From Leptobrachium leishanense (taxonomy: Eukaryota; Chordata; Amphibia; Anura; Megophryidae), in NCBI GenBank assembly GCA_009667805.1, contig CM019069.1, positions 54,874,422 to 54,938,421 on the forward strand: DNA of 64,000 bases, written 5' to 3'. The first letter of the stretch is position 1; each line of letters starts with the position of its first letter. Below, one piece after another: positions 20,694-31,652 of the stretch. A program made the position numbers and the translations under genes. A model generated the notes under the pieces. It was not told where the DNA came from and ran no database searches. It was given only the letters and a program-made list of their open reading frames with translations.

Positions 20694-20870
20694 GGTGTCT
20701 ATCAGTGATTTTCTCCTGCAAGCATTGCCTTATGCTTCCACCCAGACGGTCATCAAGAAGGGTCCAAGGATTAATTTTGTGATCTATTACTTTATTACTT
20801 AAAATACTAGTTAAAAAAACATAAAAAAAAGCAGATTAAAATCATAGAAAAGAAAATAGGCTGAGCTGTG

Positions 20871-20913
20871 ACACTAAGACTCATTTCACTCCCTGGGCTT
20901 CTTCAGTTAGTGT
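20871..20913 (-). ncRNA. Hammerhead ribozyme-like motif with perfect stem I
   Basis: On the minus strand: ACACTAA, CTGAAGA, AGCCCAGGGAGT, GAAA, TGAGTC, TTAGTGT. ACACTAA and TTAGTGT form a perfect 7 bp stem I. CUGAAGA fits CUGANGA, since position 7 is free in hammerheads. GAAA and the GUC cleavage triplet are intact. Stem II has two mismatches and stem III is minimal. An A/T-rich tail follows. Confidence 0.55.
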
Positions 20914-21934
20914 TTGCCATTAATTTTGTGTCCTCATATTTATAAACAAACCCATGTCCACATTCTCCTCATGTTGCAGTCCATCCACTTGATTCTACTT
21001 CCGAGCATTGGGCCTCGCGTCTCTCTGATGGGTCCTCCCTTTACGCCTCCTCCCTGTGGTCTACTCCTCTGCACATGTCTGTAGCACCCTCCCGACTAAT
21101 TGGTGATTCACTTGTGGTGCTCCAGAGGGTCTACTTGCATACGTCTCTATTTGTGTAGATCTCCACTTGCATTCCAGCGTGGCTACGAACATTGGAAAAG
21201 ACTTGTCACCCCTTCAAAACCTTTTAACCCTGCCTTAATTCTAAAAAAACTTCTTATTCTATTAATTTCTATGTGATATTCCAACTTCTATCTCAAATGT
21301 ACAAATCGCCCACCTTTTATTACCATTTTTAATAAACATATTATTACTCCATCCAGTATATTAATTGTATTTATCCATTCTGCAAGCATCCGCCAATGTG
21401 GATAATTAAAACATATTTTTATTATAATATTCCAGATATATCTTGACATTTACTGCTTCATAAAAATACATGTGTTCATTATTTTATATTTCTTCCTTAT
21501 ATTTACTGTAGGAATCATTAATTATTTTTCAGCACTCTGTATCAATCTCTTGTGAATATATACCTATATTTATTCTGTGAATTCATATGTTATTAATATT
21601 TTTATTATTATTAGGGGGACTTATCTATTCATGACATTTAGCCCAAGAAACAGATTGTGAGACATTATTTATCAATCATTTTTAAAAAAATGGCAAAGTT
21701 CAAAGTCTACATTAAGTCCAGCCAGCTGTAGCTGTAATTCACACTTAAAATGCACAGGAGAAAAGCCCCAGGAGACACCATCAGTTTTATATTGGTGTCT
21801 GCGCTTACATGAGAGAGAAAAGATGAAAAAAGGCTCCATAACACGTGAGTAGGATATATTCCTTACTATATCTTCCTATATCTTATGAATTGGCAATATT
21901 ACACCATTTTTATGTTCTCTGTTTGCTCTTTTAG
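20914..21934. other. AT-rich spacer, nothing firm
   Basis: A possible splice donor GTGAGT at about 21845 is the only feature noted. Confidence 0.4.
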
Positions 21935-22028
21935 AGTTGAAGGATGGGGAACCAAGTGAGAGGGAATAAGACACCTTACAACAAACAACCTCAAAAACTG
22001 AGCCACTTACAGTAGGGCTCTTGAGCAT
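21935..22028 (+). other. Putative small exon 1 (duplicated module)
   Basis: A pyrimidine-rich tract ending CTCTTTTAG precedes it and GTGAGT follows. Its 3' half (AAAACTGAGCCACTT) matches the module at 22859-22930. The frame aligned with the second module contains a stop, so this may be noncoding or decayed. Confidence 0.3.
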
Positions 22029-22072
22029 GTGAGTGGGCCAATTTTACCTTTCATTGGTTCATACCCTTCTTA

Positions 22073-22786
22073 GGTCCGTATTACGCTCTTGGCGTTAAAA
22101 CGCAGGCGCAGGGGAGGAGAAACTGCGCCCGCAGTTTCCCCCCTTGCGCCCGCGTTTTAACGCCAGATTACAATGCAGGCGCAAAAATGCTGCCTGCATT
22201 GTTATCGTGCGTTAAAGTTAGGGATGCGTGCGGCAGCGCTGAGCGCAGCCACACGCATCCTCTCATTGGAGTCCATAGGAATCCATTGAGTTCCTCTCTG
22301 CCGGTCACGTGACCAGCGGGATCTCGCATCGCGAGATCTGGCCGGTCGGCGTAGTGATACGAAGGAAAGACAGGGGGACTTTTTCCCCCTGTCTTTCCCT
22401 GCTCCCGCCGGCCGGAGGATGCGACTGGAGCCGTGGTCCTCGCTGCGGGACAGAGGGTAAGTATGTGGCTTGTTTTTTTTATTTTTACAGCTGGTATTAA
22501 CGGATTCTGCAGAAGCGGATCCATTAACACCAGGTCCTGGCTCTGGTTAACTTTTCGTTGACCAGAGCCAGGCGTTAATCAGCGCTGGGACATTGTAATC
22601 CAGCACTGATTAACGCTTTGCGCTCCCCATGTTAAGTATAGGGAGCGCAAAGTGCACTAACCTCGCGCAGAGGAGCGCAAGGTACCAAACGCAAACGGGT
22701 TTTTTAACAGGCAGCTAATACCGCAGCTATCGGTAGTGCTCACGCAGGTGAGCGCTATCGTTAGCATTAGATATGTAATAGGGGCC
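22073..22786. mobile_element. CpG-rich MITE (GGGCC-TATTAC ends), copy with TTA flanks
   Basis: The inverted ends GGTCCGTATTACGC and, reversed, GGCCCCTATTACATA are flanked by TTA at 22070-22072 and 22787-22789. The interior contains CATGTTAAGTATAGGGAGCG and several hairpins. Confidence 0.75.
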
Positions 22787-22858
22787 TTATTGAGTTGTAT
22801 TTTACCATGATAATTTTTTTATTCTTCTGTTTGCTATCAATTGGATAATTTCCTCTAG

Positions 22859-22930
22859 AGGGGGAAGGTCACTGCTGGCAAACGACTCAAGTGAGAAAAC
22901 TGAGCCACTTGTTGCAGGGCTCAGGATAAT
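22859..22930 (+). other. Putative small exon 2 (duplicated module)
   Basis: It is bounded by TTTCCTCTAG and GTGAGT, and is open in one frame ending KTEPLVAGLRI. It aligns with KTEPLTVGLLS of the module at 21935. The MITE at 22073 lies between the two. Confidence 0.3.
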
Positions 22931-22936
22931 GTGAGT

Positions 22937-23590
22937 ATTTCTTAACACGTTTATTGGAAATAAGGACTTTATTGCATACGGAGTTGCTCTAGTATTGTTT
23001 CCTGCACCACTCTGATGTTCAATCGGCTCTCTAAGCCAACCTCACACTCGCAACCTCTCAGCCACACATGATCACTCACATCTAACTCAACCAGCCAGAT
23101 GGTTGCTCTTATTTTCCTCTCACTCAGCCACACTCACTCCAATGCCGCACCCCTATTTCCTCCCACATGCACATAACTATCATCACGCAGATATAGTATA
23201 GTTTTGCCTTTTGTTTCTTTACTCAAATTGGTATTAAAAATTTCTTCTAAAGAGAAAAAAGTGGTATTTAACCTTACACCTGACACCACAAACACTAGAG
23301 CCAACCCCGCTAGTAGTAGAAGCACAGTATTCTTATTTTAACACAGTGCTGGTAGTGTGACACCAGAGATCCAAATAGTAATTCACAAACCATCTTTACT
23401 TACAAAGGCCTTTTTTGATTGCTCATTTTTACTTTAGACCCAAATGGTCTTTTTTTCCTCTGCATTTTTATTGCTATACATATATATACATATTTCAAGA
23501 GTCTGTCATTACAAATGTGCTGGCAACACTGTCAAAGTGATGGAAATAGAAATCAGTACAAAAGGGAAAAGACACAAAAAGAAAAACAAA
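22937..23590. other. Spacer, nothing recognised
   Basis: No supported feature. Confidence 0.45.
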
Positions 23591-23664
23591 GGACTTAATA
23601 AAAGTAGACATTTGGCACATTTACTGTAAAGTAAATGTGCTAAATGTCTACTTTTATTGAGTCC
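23591..23664. repeat. 74 bp near-perfect palindrome
   Basis: The left arm begins GGACTTAATAAAAGTAGACA and the right arm ends CTACTTTTATTGAGTCC. The arms are ~35 bp, with two or three mismatches and a 3-4 base centre at about 23627. It may be a minimal foldback element. Confidence 0.85.
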
Positions 23665-24324
23665 TGTTTCATGTTTAACTTACCTCTATGCCAAAACAAA
23701 AAAGTATTATTTTATAGATAAAAAGTGTGTGTGGGGGGGGGAAGAGTTGGCAATATACAGCTATGTGTCACTGCTTGTCCAGAATAATGCTTTCCAAAAA
23801 TAAATGTATAAGCTAAGAAAGCATGCAAAGGTCAGTTTAACCACCTACAGAGGTACCACGATTAGAACTTTGATGTTACAAAGAGGGATGACGAACCTCG
23901 CAAACGACTGAAGAATACGGTATGACTTCAAAGAATGGGTTGATTTGCACAGATACCTTTTTATATTTTGATTTATGCTTTTCTTATGAATTTTTTTAGC
24001 GAGACTATATAGTATATTATGACTTTTTTAACATGAACCTGTCATTGGCATTATCGCTTTAGCTGAAATCAATACATTATACAAGAAACAAGCAGCACAC
24101 AAGACTGTTAATTCAGTTTAATCCCCTATTAATCCTTTCATTAACAATAGTTTTACCTTTAACCCCATAATCAATACGAACACGCGCGGCTACACATGCA
24201 GGTAACTCCACTCTCCTTTACTTTTTAGTGTGGTGGATTCAGCGCCGAGGCTAACTGCACGTCTCTGACTATAGTACATAAAAAGCAGCAACAGACCCAC
24301 AATAATAGTACAATTCATATTAGA
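23665..24324. other. Spacer, nothing recognised
   Basis: No supported feature. Confidence 0.4.
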
Positions 24325-24920
24325 GACTATTCACAAAGGTGCTTCTTACTTCAGCAATTCCATTTCGTCAAAATCTTTGTGAATTCACTGAATGGTCAAC
24401 TTAGTGCGTCGAAGAAAGAGCCGCCGAAGCAATTATTGGACGTCGTCAAAAATTGCCAAATTTGCATCGGTGAAATCTACCAAATTAGCAGGAAAAAAAA
24501 GGAAGACTCCTAATCTGCAAATAGAAGAATAAAATAAAATGTGTCCAAATAATAAAAAAGGTCCTTTAAAATAATAAAGGTCTGTTACAAAATAGAAAAA
24601 AAGTAGTTTAAAAAAAATGTCATCTAAAAAAATACAAAAATTACAAAAGGGTTCTAAAAAAATAAAACTTTTTTGCTGAAAATGAAAAGAATAAACAGTC
24701 TTTAAATTTTTTTTGAAAAGATATTACGTTTTTACATTTACAATTTTTTACATTTACAATTTATTTGCTGCTGAAGATCGAACTGCGGCGAACCGCATCG
24801 TGTTTCGCTGTCAATTTGCCTGTATTTGGTGAAATGACAGTTTAGTGAGTAGACAAACTGCCCCAAAATTCACCGTTCAGTGTAATTCGGAGGTAAGTTT
24901 GGTGCTTAGTGAAAACCTCT
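24325..24920. mobile_element. MITE with TATTCACAAAGGTGC-type ends and A-rich core
   Basis: The left end AGACTATTCACAAAGGTGCTT and the reversed right end AGGTTTTCACTAAGCACC are imperfect inverted repeats. The A/T-rich core (24490-24760, with AAAAGGTCCTTTAAAATAAT) is repeated at 55062-55340, which marks a dispersed family. Confidence 0.55.
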
Positions 24921-25948
24921 CACTGTAGGGTGCTGTTCCAATAACGTTGCCTCAGTCTGGAAGTCTGGAGTGCCTGTACCTCGCTTTTGAATGCAGGACT
25001 CTGAGAGATTGAACCAGAAGCTTCAGCTATATACAGTACGTGGACTGTGATATCCGATGTACTTAAAGTTTGGGAATCCATTCAGGACGAAGCACATTTG
25101 CAAATGAATCTCGTTTGCAATAAACCAAATTCTGATGTGACTGTCTTGCATAAGACCAGATCGAAATAACTCGATTTTGGGTCCCTAATGGTGCTTTCAG
25201 GTTCAAAGGTGTGCGTAGGCCATATTTTAGGGTGTGCATACCTGTCACATTAATTACTTACAAACCATGAATATTCAGGATCCAAATAAGAATAAAAAAT
25301 ACACAAAAATGTAGATTTGTATCTAAAGGGTTGAAATCAAGAGCAACTAGCCCTTCTGCATACACCTATGGGTGCTTTCAAAAATCATGTTAACACGATC
25401 ACGGTAGCATAAGGGTTGAATGTGTTGCCTTCCTCACACCTGTACATCAAATCCATACCAAAGAGGGCAGTGTGCTGAAAAAGAGTAGGACGTGAGTGTA
25501 GGAGAGCAACACTACAGACATACTCTCTGCTTGGGGAGTTGCTGGCTGTGGATGAAATAAACACGAACCTTGAAGATGGCATTACCCAATGCTAAAGCTG
25601 AAAGGAGTTGTAGTCTGTATTATACAAAGTCTTCAAAACCAAAGGTGTATGATTTTGATGAAAAAGGGCAACAGCACTAGTGGCCTGCCTACGGTGAGTC
25701 CCCGCTCGGGTCTCATACAGTTTTAGCCCAATGTTGCTGTTACAGAGGAGGCTATACCATATGCAAATCAGTTGGCTATCACTCAGAAAGGTCGGCCAGC
25801 ACTGAAATGCCAAGGCAACCTCCTCTGCGTGAGAGGAACCGCAGTCCCTGACAATCGTTTCAGGCTTGTTAGGCCTCATCATAGTGAATACCACTGTAGG
25901 CCCCTCGAGAGCAAGAGGTTCACATCTGGATCACCCTGTACACTAATA
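24921..25948. other. Unassigned, possibly retroelement-derived
   Basis: No clear ORF or terminal repeat is seen. Confidence 0.35.
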
Positions 25949-25953
25949 GTGAG

Positions 25954-26593
25954 TGTAACAGATCTCTGTGCCCGGACAGGGTCACATCTGCCAAATGCTG
26001 CTTCCTCGCTGGACACCCAGTTGTTCCTCGTGACTCTCACACCTTTTTCTTGCACCTTAGCCACAGCTCAAGGCCCGGTGTATGTAGAGAGCCTGGCTAG
26101 CACCCCCAGGAATAAGCCGAAGCTGTAGACCTGGAGCCTTTCCTTGGCACAGCGGGGAGAAGATTCCTGGTTCCCCAAATCATGAGTCGTGACTTCAAGC
26201 TTGGTCAGAATAGAACCGACTGTTTATTCACAGAGAGGACAGATAGAGTCAAGGACCATTACATTTGCATACAATCAAACAGACAACATCACAGATCAGA
26301 TAACTACCCAGGGCCTTCAAACAATGGAGAATGGGGGAAGGAGAAAGCACGTAAACAAAAGGAATTTCTTACTGAGAGAATTTACACAATAGCAGGTACT
26401 AATACAGAGATCTACACTATACAGGGAATAACACACAGACATCAGAAATCTTTAGTTAACTGGCAGACGTATAAAACAGTGAAAACCAAATATATTTAAA
26501 AGGTCCAACAGTTCCCCCAATAGTCTCCTCTCTGGGCAGGAGGCTAGCGCACATCCCCCTCCAAGTCACACAGTGACAGCGTGTTCTGTCACA
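25954..26593 (-). repeat. Solo LTR
   Basis: A 640 bp segment starts TGTAACAG and ends CTGTCACA, with GTGAG on both sides (25949-25953, 26594-26598). The minus strand carries an AATAAA signal near 26223, so the LTR is probably on the minus strand. No internal retroelement sequence adjoins it. Confidence 0.7.
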
Positions 26594-26598
26594 GTGAG

Positions 26599-27687
26599 CA
26601 AAACCAAAGTAGTATGAGATCGCTGGGAACGAAGTCTTACAGAGAGATGCTATATATTGGTTTGCGTTCTGGCCCACCACAATATACCACAGTGTAAACA
26701 GCCCTGTGCTCTTCGTCATGAAGCCATTTCAAATGATTTGCATAATTGTTCTATGTATTACATAAACCATACATAAACATTTAGGTTATCAATTTAACAT
26801 TTTTCAAGGTCGGCTACGTAGATCTTTGATAGCAACTGGGAATAGTAACTCTGAAAAAAAATGGGCTGAATAAATCAATGATAGCAAAATGTATTCTTGC
26901 AGTTCCTGAAACACAACTAATTATATTCTATTGTGAGGATGCCCTACTTTTGTTTTCGGTGTGTCCTCTGGCTTTCAGCTCAGTATCGTATTCCTACCAC
27001 TGCAAAACGCGTTCTGATAAAGCATACCATTCTACGGTTTCTAAATGATGTATCTTTTAGCATCCTGCGCATGTTATTTTCTTTCATTTGTGCACGTGAA
27101 ACCAAACTTTATGCTCTATAAATAACAAAACAACTTATGTTCAATATGATTTCTTCCTCTGATGTGTCTCAAATGTATTTATAGCATACAGCGAGAGAAG
27201 AACACACAGAACATCACCTTTTTCTATTAGCCGCAGGCTATATTTTGTAATGCTCAGTCGTGATATCTCAGGGGACCTGCTTATATATATATAGTCAGAA
27301 TTTATTAAACAGCGTAGGGAATGCTTGGTTGCAACATATATTTAGTGCATTCAGTGTCATGAAAGGTCAATGTGTATTTATTGCAAAGTGAAATTCATAG
27401 TGCTATATCTGTATATCAAATTACCGCACTGTGATCTTGTGAGGACGGAGCTACTGTTGAATTATAAGTGCAATAAAATTCTCATGTAACCCCCCCAGTA
27501 AAGCTTGCAATAAGCCTGGGTAATTCACGAAGGGATTTTGCACTCAACCTGTGCAGTCACTGCCAGGTTTGACTAAAAGCTGACTTTTCAGCTGAGACAT
27601 TGCCCTTCAAGATGTCACAATAAAATTCCTGTTGATCCTCGTTAAGATGTGCCTGGTGTTCCATTACTAAGAGTTAAAAACCATATG
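26599..27687. other. AT-rich spacer, nothing recognised
   Basis: No supported gene or element. Confidence 0.45.
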
Positions 27688-27910
27688 AGGGGTTATTCAC
27701 AAAGCCACAGTGTTTGCCGGTGTTGCAAACACCAGTAGAAATCGCCGGTATTACAGTGATGACAAACGCTGGCATTGCAGAACGACTAAAATCCAAGGAG
27801 CGTCAGGAGAAGCTTCACTGTGAAGATTCTCCTGTCGCTCTCTGGATATTAATTTTAGGAAATGTCGTCAAATGTTAGCTCTGCAATACCAGCGCTTTGC
27901 GGATAAGCCC
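27688..27910. mobile_element. Short MITE with GGGTTATTCACAAAGC-type ends
   Basis: The left GGGGTTATTCACAAAGCC and reversed right GGGCTTATCCGCAAAGCG are inverted repeats around a 220 bp body with further internal pairing (AGCGTCAGGAGAA and its complement). It is related in sequence to the ends at 8824 and 24325. Confidence 0.6.
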
Positions 27911-28031
27911 TATAGTGACTATAAAAAGGTAAATAAGAGTTTGTCTACATGCACCAGTAGGAATGCATAAACAAACAGTGGTTTTTTTTCCCCCTGATTT
28001 TTTATGGCTCTTTTTATCATTTTTTTTTTTT

Positions 28032-28226
28032 GAGAAAGTATTTTACCAGGAAGGATACATTGAGATTTCTCTCGTTCTCAAGTATGTCCTGGGTGGCGAG
28101 TATGTACCGTTAGGTGTCTTGCCCAAGGACACTTACTGGAGGGGTGCTCTTGCTGGGATCGAACCCATGTCTCCACAGGCTCTCTCCATGCAGAGCAGTG
28201 ATGTTACTTCTACTCCACCCAGCCGG
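28032..28226 (-). mobile_element. tRNA-derived SINE, copy 1
   Basis: Reads on the minus strand from CCGGCTGGGTGGAGTAGA through a box-B-like GGTTCGATCCC to the tail CAGGACATACTTGA...CTTCCTGGTAAAATA. Length is ~195 bp. The head is tRNA-like and the tail matches the LINE at 9839-9900. Confidence 0.85.
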
Positions 28227-28498
28227 TTTAGAAGGATATGTCACAACACTTTTACTATGGAGTCTTCTTTCATAATGTCGAGGCTGACATGTCTTTCCTA
28301 CACAAAAGGTGTCATCATTTGAAATACTGTATATACATGGCCTCTCTGTGACTGAATGAGAAATTCCCTGGTGGTAGTTCCTTATAAATATTGGTTAAGA
28401 GAACACGTGGAGCACCGGAATTACTACAGCTTATTGTACAGGCTATAGAAGATCGAATCAGCCGGAAAGTGAAGCTTTATTGGGAAAAAAAAATAATT

Positions 28499-28691
28499 CA
28501 GAAAGTGTTTTACCAGGAAGGATACATTGAGATTTCTCTCGTTTTCAAGTATGTCCTGGGTGGTGAGTATGTACCGTTAGGTGTCTTGCCCAAGGACACT
28601 TACTGGAGATGTGCTCTTGCCGGGATTTGAACCTGTGTCTCCACAGTCTCTACGGCTGTAAAGCAGTGTTACCTCTACTCCACCCAGCCGG
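28499..28691 (-). mobile_element. tRNA-derived SINE, copy 2
   Basis: Same family as 28032-28226. It forms a head-to-head pair with the plus-strand copy at 28748. Confidence 0.85.
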
Positions 28692-28747
28692 TAAATTAAG
28701 TCCCTATCCCTTGGATGAAAGTGAAGCTTTATTGAGAAATTAGATCC

Positions 28748-28932
28748 CTTGGGTGGAGTAGAGGTAACATCACTGCTCTACAACTGTGGAATCACAGGTT
28801 CAAATCCCAGCAAGAGCACCTCTCCAGCAAGTGTCCTTGGGCAAGACACCTAACGGTACATACTCACCACCCAGGACATACTTGAAAATGAGAGAAATCT
28901 CAATGTATCCTTCCTGGTAAAATCCTTTATCA
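28748..28932 (+). mobile_element. tRNA-derived SINE, copy 3 (plus strand)
   Basis: It opens GGGTGGAGTAGAGGTAACA, an A-box with one mismatch. The B-box GGTTCAAATCC at 28797-28807 matches the RNA polymerase III consensus. The tail at 28870-28930 differs from the LINE 3' end at a single base by eye. Confidence 0.88.
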
Positions 28933-29151
28933 AAATATAATAATTTGGAATGAAATTGTTGGAGAGTTTTCCATGCTCCCTGTCACATGACTCTGTGTGT
29001 TTTTCAAGCTAACCTGCATTGTGTATTTACATTATAATAAGATCACGCTAACCCTAAAGATGTTTGAATAAAGTATGACAAATTTTGCTTTAACAACAGT
29101 ACTACTATTTGCTGAAGCTTCTTTCAACTATTTTAATAGTTTAAAAATTAT

Positions 29152-29889
29152 GGGCCCTATTACAATCTTCGCGTTAAAACACTCGCGCAACGTGTGAATT
29201 TGTGCGCCAAGCGTTAAACGTTAACGCGCGAAAATCAACGCTGGCATTACAATCCTGGTGCATTTTTCATCCGTCGAGCAATAATGCACATTAAACGGAC
29301 GCGCACAAATGCTTGCGCAGTAACGTTGCGCGCACAAATAAAAAAAAACATATTTTTTTCATGTGATTCAGCCAATCGGAATTAAAAAACACAATTATCT
29401 CACGTTAAGTTTTTGCGCCTGTCAAAGTCAATCTAAGCATATATGCTGCAGCAATAATAAATGCACGCACAACTTCTCAATTTTATTGTTTGGGTATGTG
29501 TAGAATGAGTAACTATACTTTGCTGCTTTTTTTTTTTGGACTGGTGTATTTGTGCTCGGCCAGGTTGTTCAGATTTGCCATTAACACCAGCTTTTAGGAG
29601 TCGCTAAAATTATGCGCGCAACTTCTATGCGTTAATACCTGCGCATAGTTTGTGATACTATCCGAGTACCAGCGCACAAACGCATTTGCGCTCACAATGT
29701 TAAGTATAGGACTCGCGCAGTAAAGTAAGCTCGCGCAGGGTTCGCGCAGGTTCACCCGCGGTAGATGATTACATGCGTTTGTTGCGCTGACAATGTAATA
29801 CAACGTTCTGCGCAAAGGGTTTTACCCCTCACGTTAATACGTCTTTTTGCACCGGCGCAACCGTTTGCGTGAAGATTGTAATAGGGCCC
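29152..29889. mobile_element. CpG-rich MITE (GGGCCCTATTACA ends), copy with TAT flanks
   Basis: Nearly perfect ends GGGCCCTATTACAATCTTC are inverted and flanked by TAT. The interior is rich in GCGC and CGCG, with CAATGTTAAGTATAGGAC near 29695. It is 738 bp and has no ORF. Confidence 0.82.
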
Positions 29890-29892
29890 TAT

Positions 29893-30766
29893 ATATTAAA
29901 GTAGTGCACATTTTTATTTTGGTGTCTTTATTTAGTCGTCATTACAAAGGACGGCCAGTAGAAGGCGACCTGAAAATAGAACACACATTAATAAAAAAAT
30001 AAACAGACGATGACACTTCAAAAGGTGGCCCACCACAACAGATCTGTAAATAAAACAAGTGTGGCGCTGACTACAAATGCTCTTTCAATATAAATATGAC
30101 CAAGAAAAACATGCGTATAGTGAATTCCCACAAACCCTTATTTACCTCCTTTTACCTTCAAACAATTCTGTGTTTTCGTCTTGCTTGCATTTCAATTTCC
30201 TCTTACATTTATTGATGGAACTATTTAGCTTGCATCATGCTATGAGCTTTTATCAATTTAAAACCTCCATTTTGCAATTTTCACTGTTGTTATTGGTCCC
30301 TGAAGAAGTAACAATTAAATGACCCTGGTTATACCGTGTAAATCCTTGATGCCTGTGTATTGACTGTGGGAGCATATTGCTGCAAGGTCCTGCAACGAAG
30401 CTGGTGCTACTGGTAGTTAGATAAAAAATAAGTGATGCATTTTACTCTTGAAAATAATTTGGTTGTATTTATTTGGCGAAAATAATAACATGGGTTATAT
30501 GATCGATAAACACAATTACTGAATGTATGTAAAATAATATTAGTATTTTTCATTTATTTTTAATACAAGGGGGTCAACGGAAAATCCCACAATGCCCAGT
30601 TTAAAGCCTCCGAACATGAAACTTATACTTGACAAATATTACTGTGTTCATTAATACACAGGAAAATTATTTTGTAGGAATTTAAAATTATTTATATTAC
30701 CGTTTGTTAGAGTTGAAACACCTTTACAGCCAAACAGGAATAATGTTGACATTTTCCAGACATTTT
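29893..30766. other. Spacer, nothing recognised
   Basis: No supported feature. Confidence 0.45.
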
Positions 30767-31481
30767 GGGCCATATTACATTCTCTGCGCAATTGCAGTCG
30801 CGCAGCGCAATTTTTTTTGCGCACGAAAAAAAAACGTGATTGCGCGAAAATTAACGTGGTATTTCAATCCGAGCGCATTTTTTCATCCGTCAAAAATTTT
30901 CGGACGTAAAAACGACGCGCAAAAATGTGCGCAAAGTACATTGCGCGCAGAAATCTGTGTTCAGACTGTTTTTTTCACGGGATTCAGCCAATCAGAATTA
31001 AGAACCACCATTTTCTAAGGTTGGGTTGTTGCGCCTGTCAAAGTCAATCTGAGTATATATGCTGCAGGAAAAAATAAATAAAGCAATTTATTAATTTTAT
31101 TGTTTGGGTATGTGTAGAATGTGTAACTGTACTGTGCTGTATTTTTTATTTTGTGCTGGTGTATTTCGTTTCGGCCAGGACGATCAAATTTACAGTTACC
31201 ACCTGCTTTTCAAAGACGTTACGAAAATTCACGCAAACCTTTGTTGCGCGCAGATTGAAATACCATCCGCGTACCAGCGCACAAACGCATTTGCGCTGAC
31301 AATGTTAAGTATAGGGTGCACGCACAAATTTTCGTTCGCGCAGGTTCACCCGCGGTAGACGTTAACGCATGTTCGTTGCGCATAGATAGGAATACAACGC
31401 TGCGTGCAAATGGTTTTTCCTCTCGCGCAAATGCGCATTTGCGCACGCAAAACCACTTGCGCAGAGAATGTAATAGGGCCC
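30767..31481. mobile_element. CpG-rich MITE (GGGCC-TATTACATTCTC ends)
   Basis: The ends GGGCCATATTACATTCTCTG and, reversed, GGGCCCTATTACATTCTCTG are inverted repeats. It is 715 bp, with the shared CAATGTTAAGTATAGGG block near 31298. No clear target duplication is seen. Confidence 0.8.
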
Positions 31482-31652
31482 ATAGTGTGAAACATTTGGT
31501 ATACGCCTCAGATACGCATGACTAATGTTATTCAGGATACATCATAATAGGTGGGTGTCTGTACTGGTCAAAAACAAAGAAATGGTTGTGTTAAGGAGTG
31601 GTGAGGGTGGAGAGCCTTGGCCTAGCAGGATAACATAAGACATGTCATACAT

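Noticed and set aside
27963..28322. Plus-strand frame of 119 codons
   Set aside because: It is read through a minus-strand SINE; the same peptide recurs at other SINE copies.
28748..28830. tRNA gene
   Set aside because: A- and B-box-like sequences are present, but no cloverleaf forms and the same head recurs in six dispersed copies joined to a LINE tail. It is a SINE.
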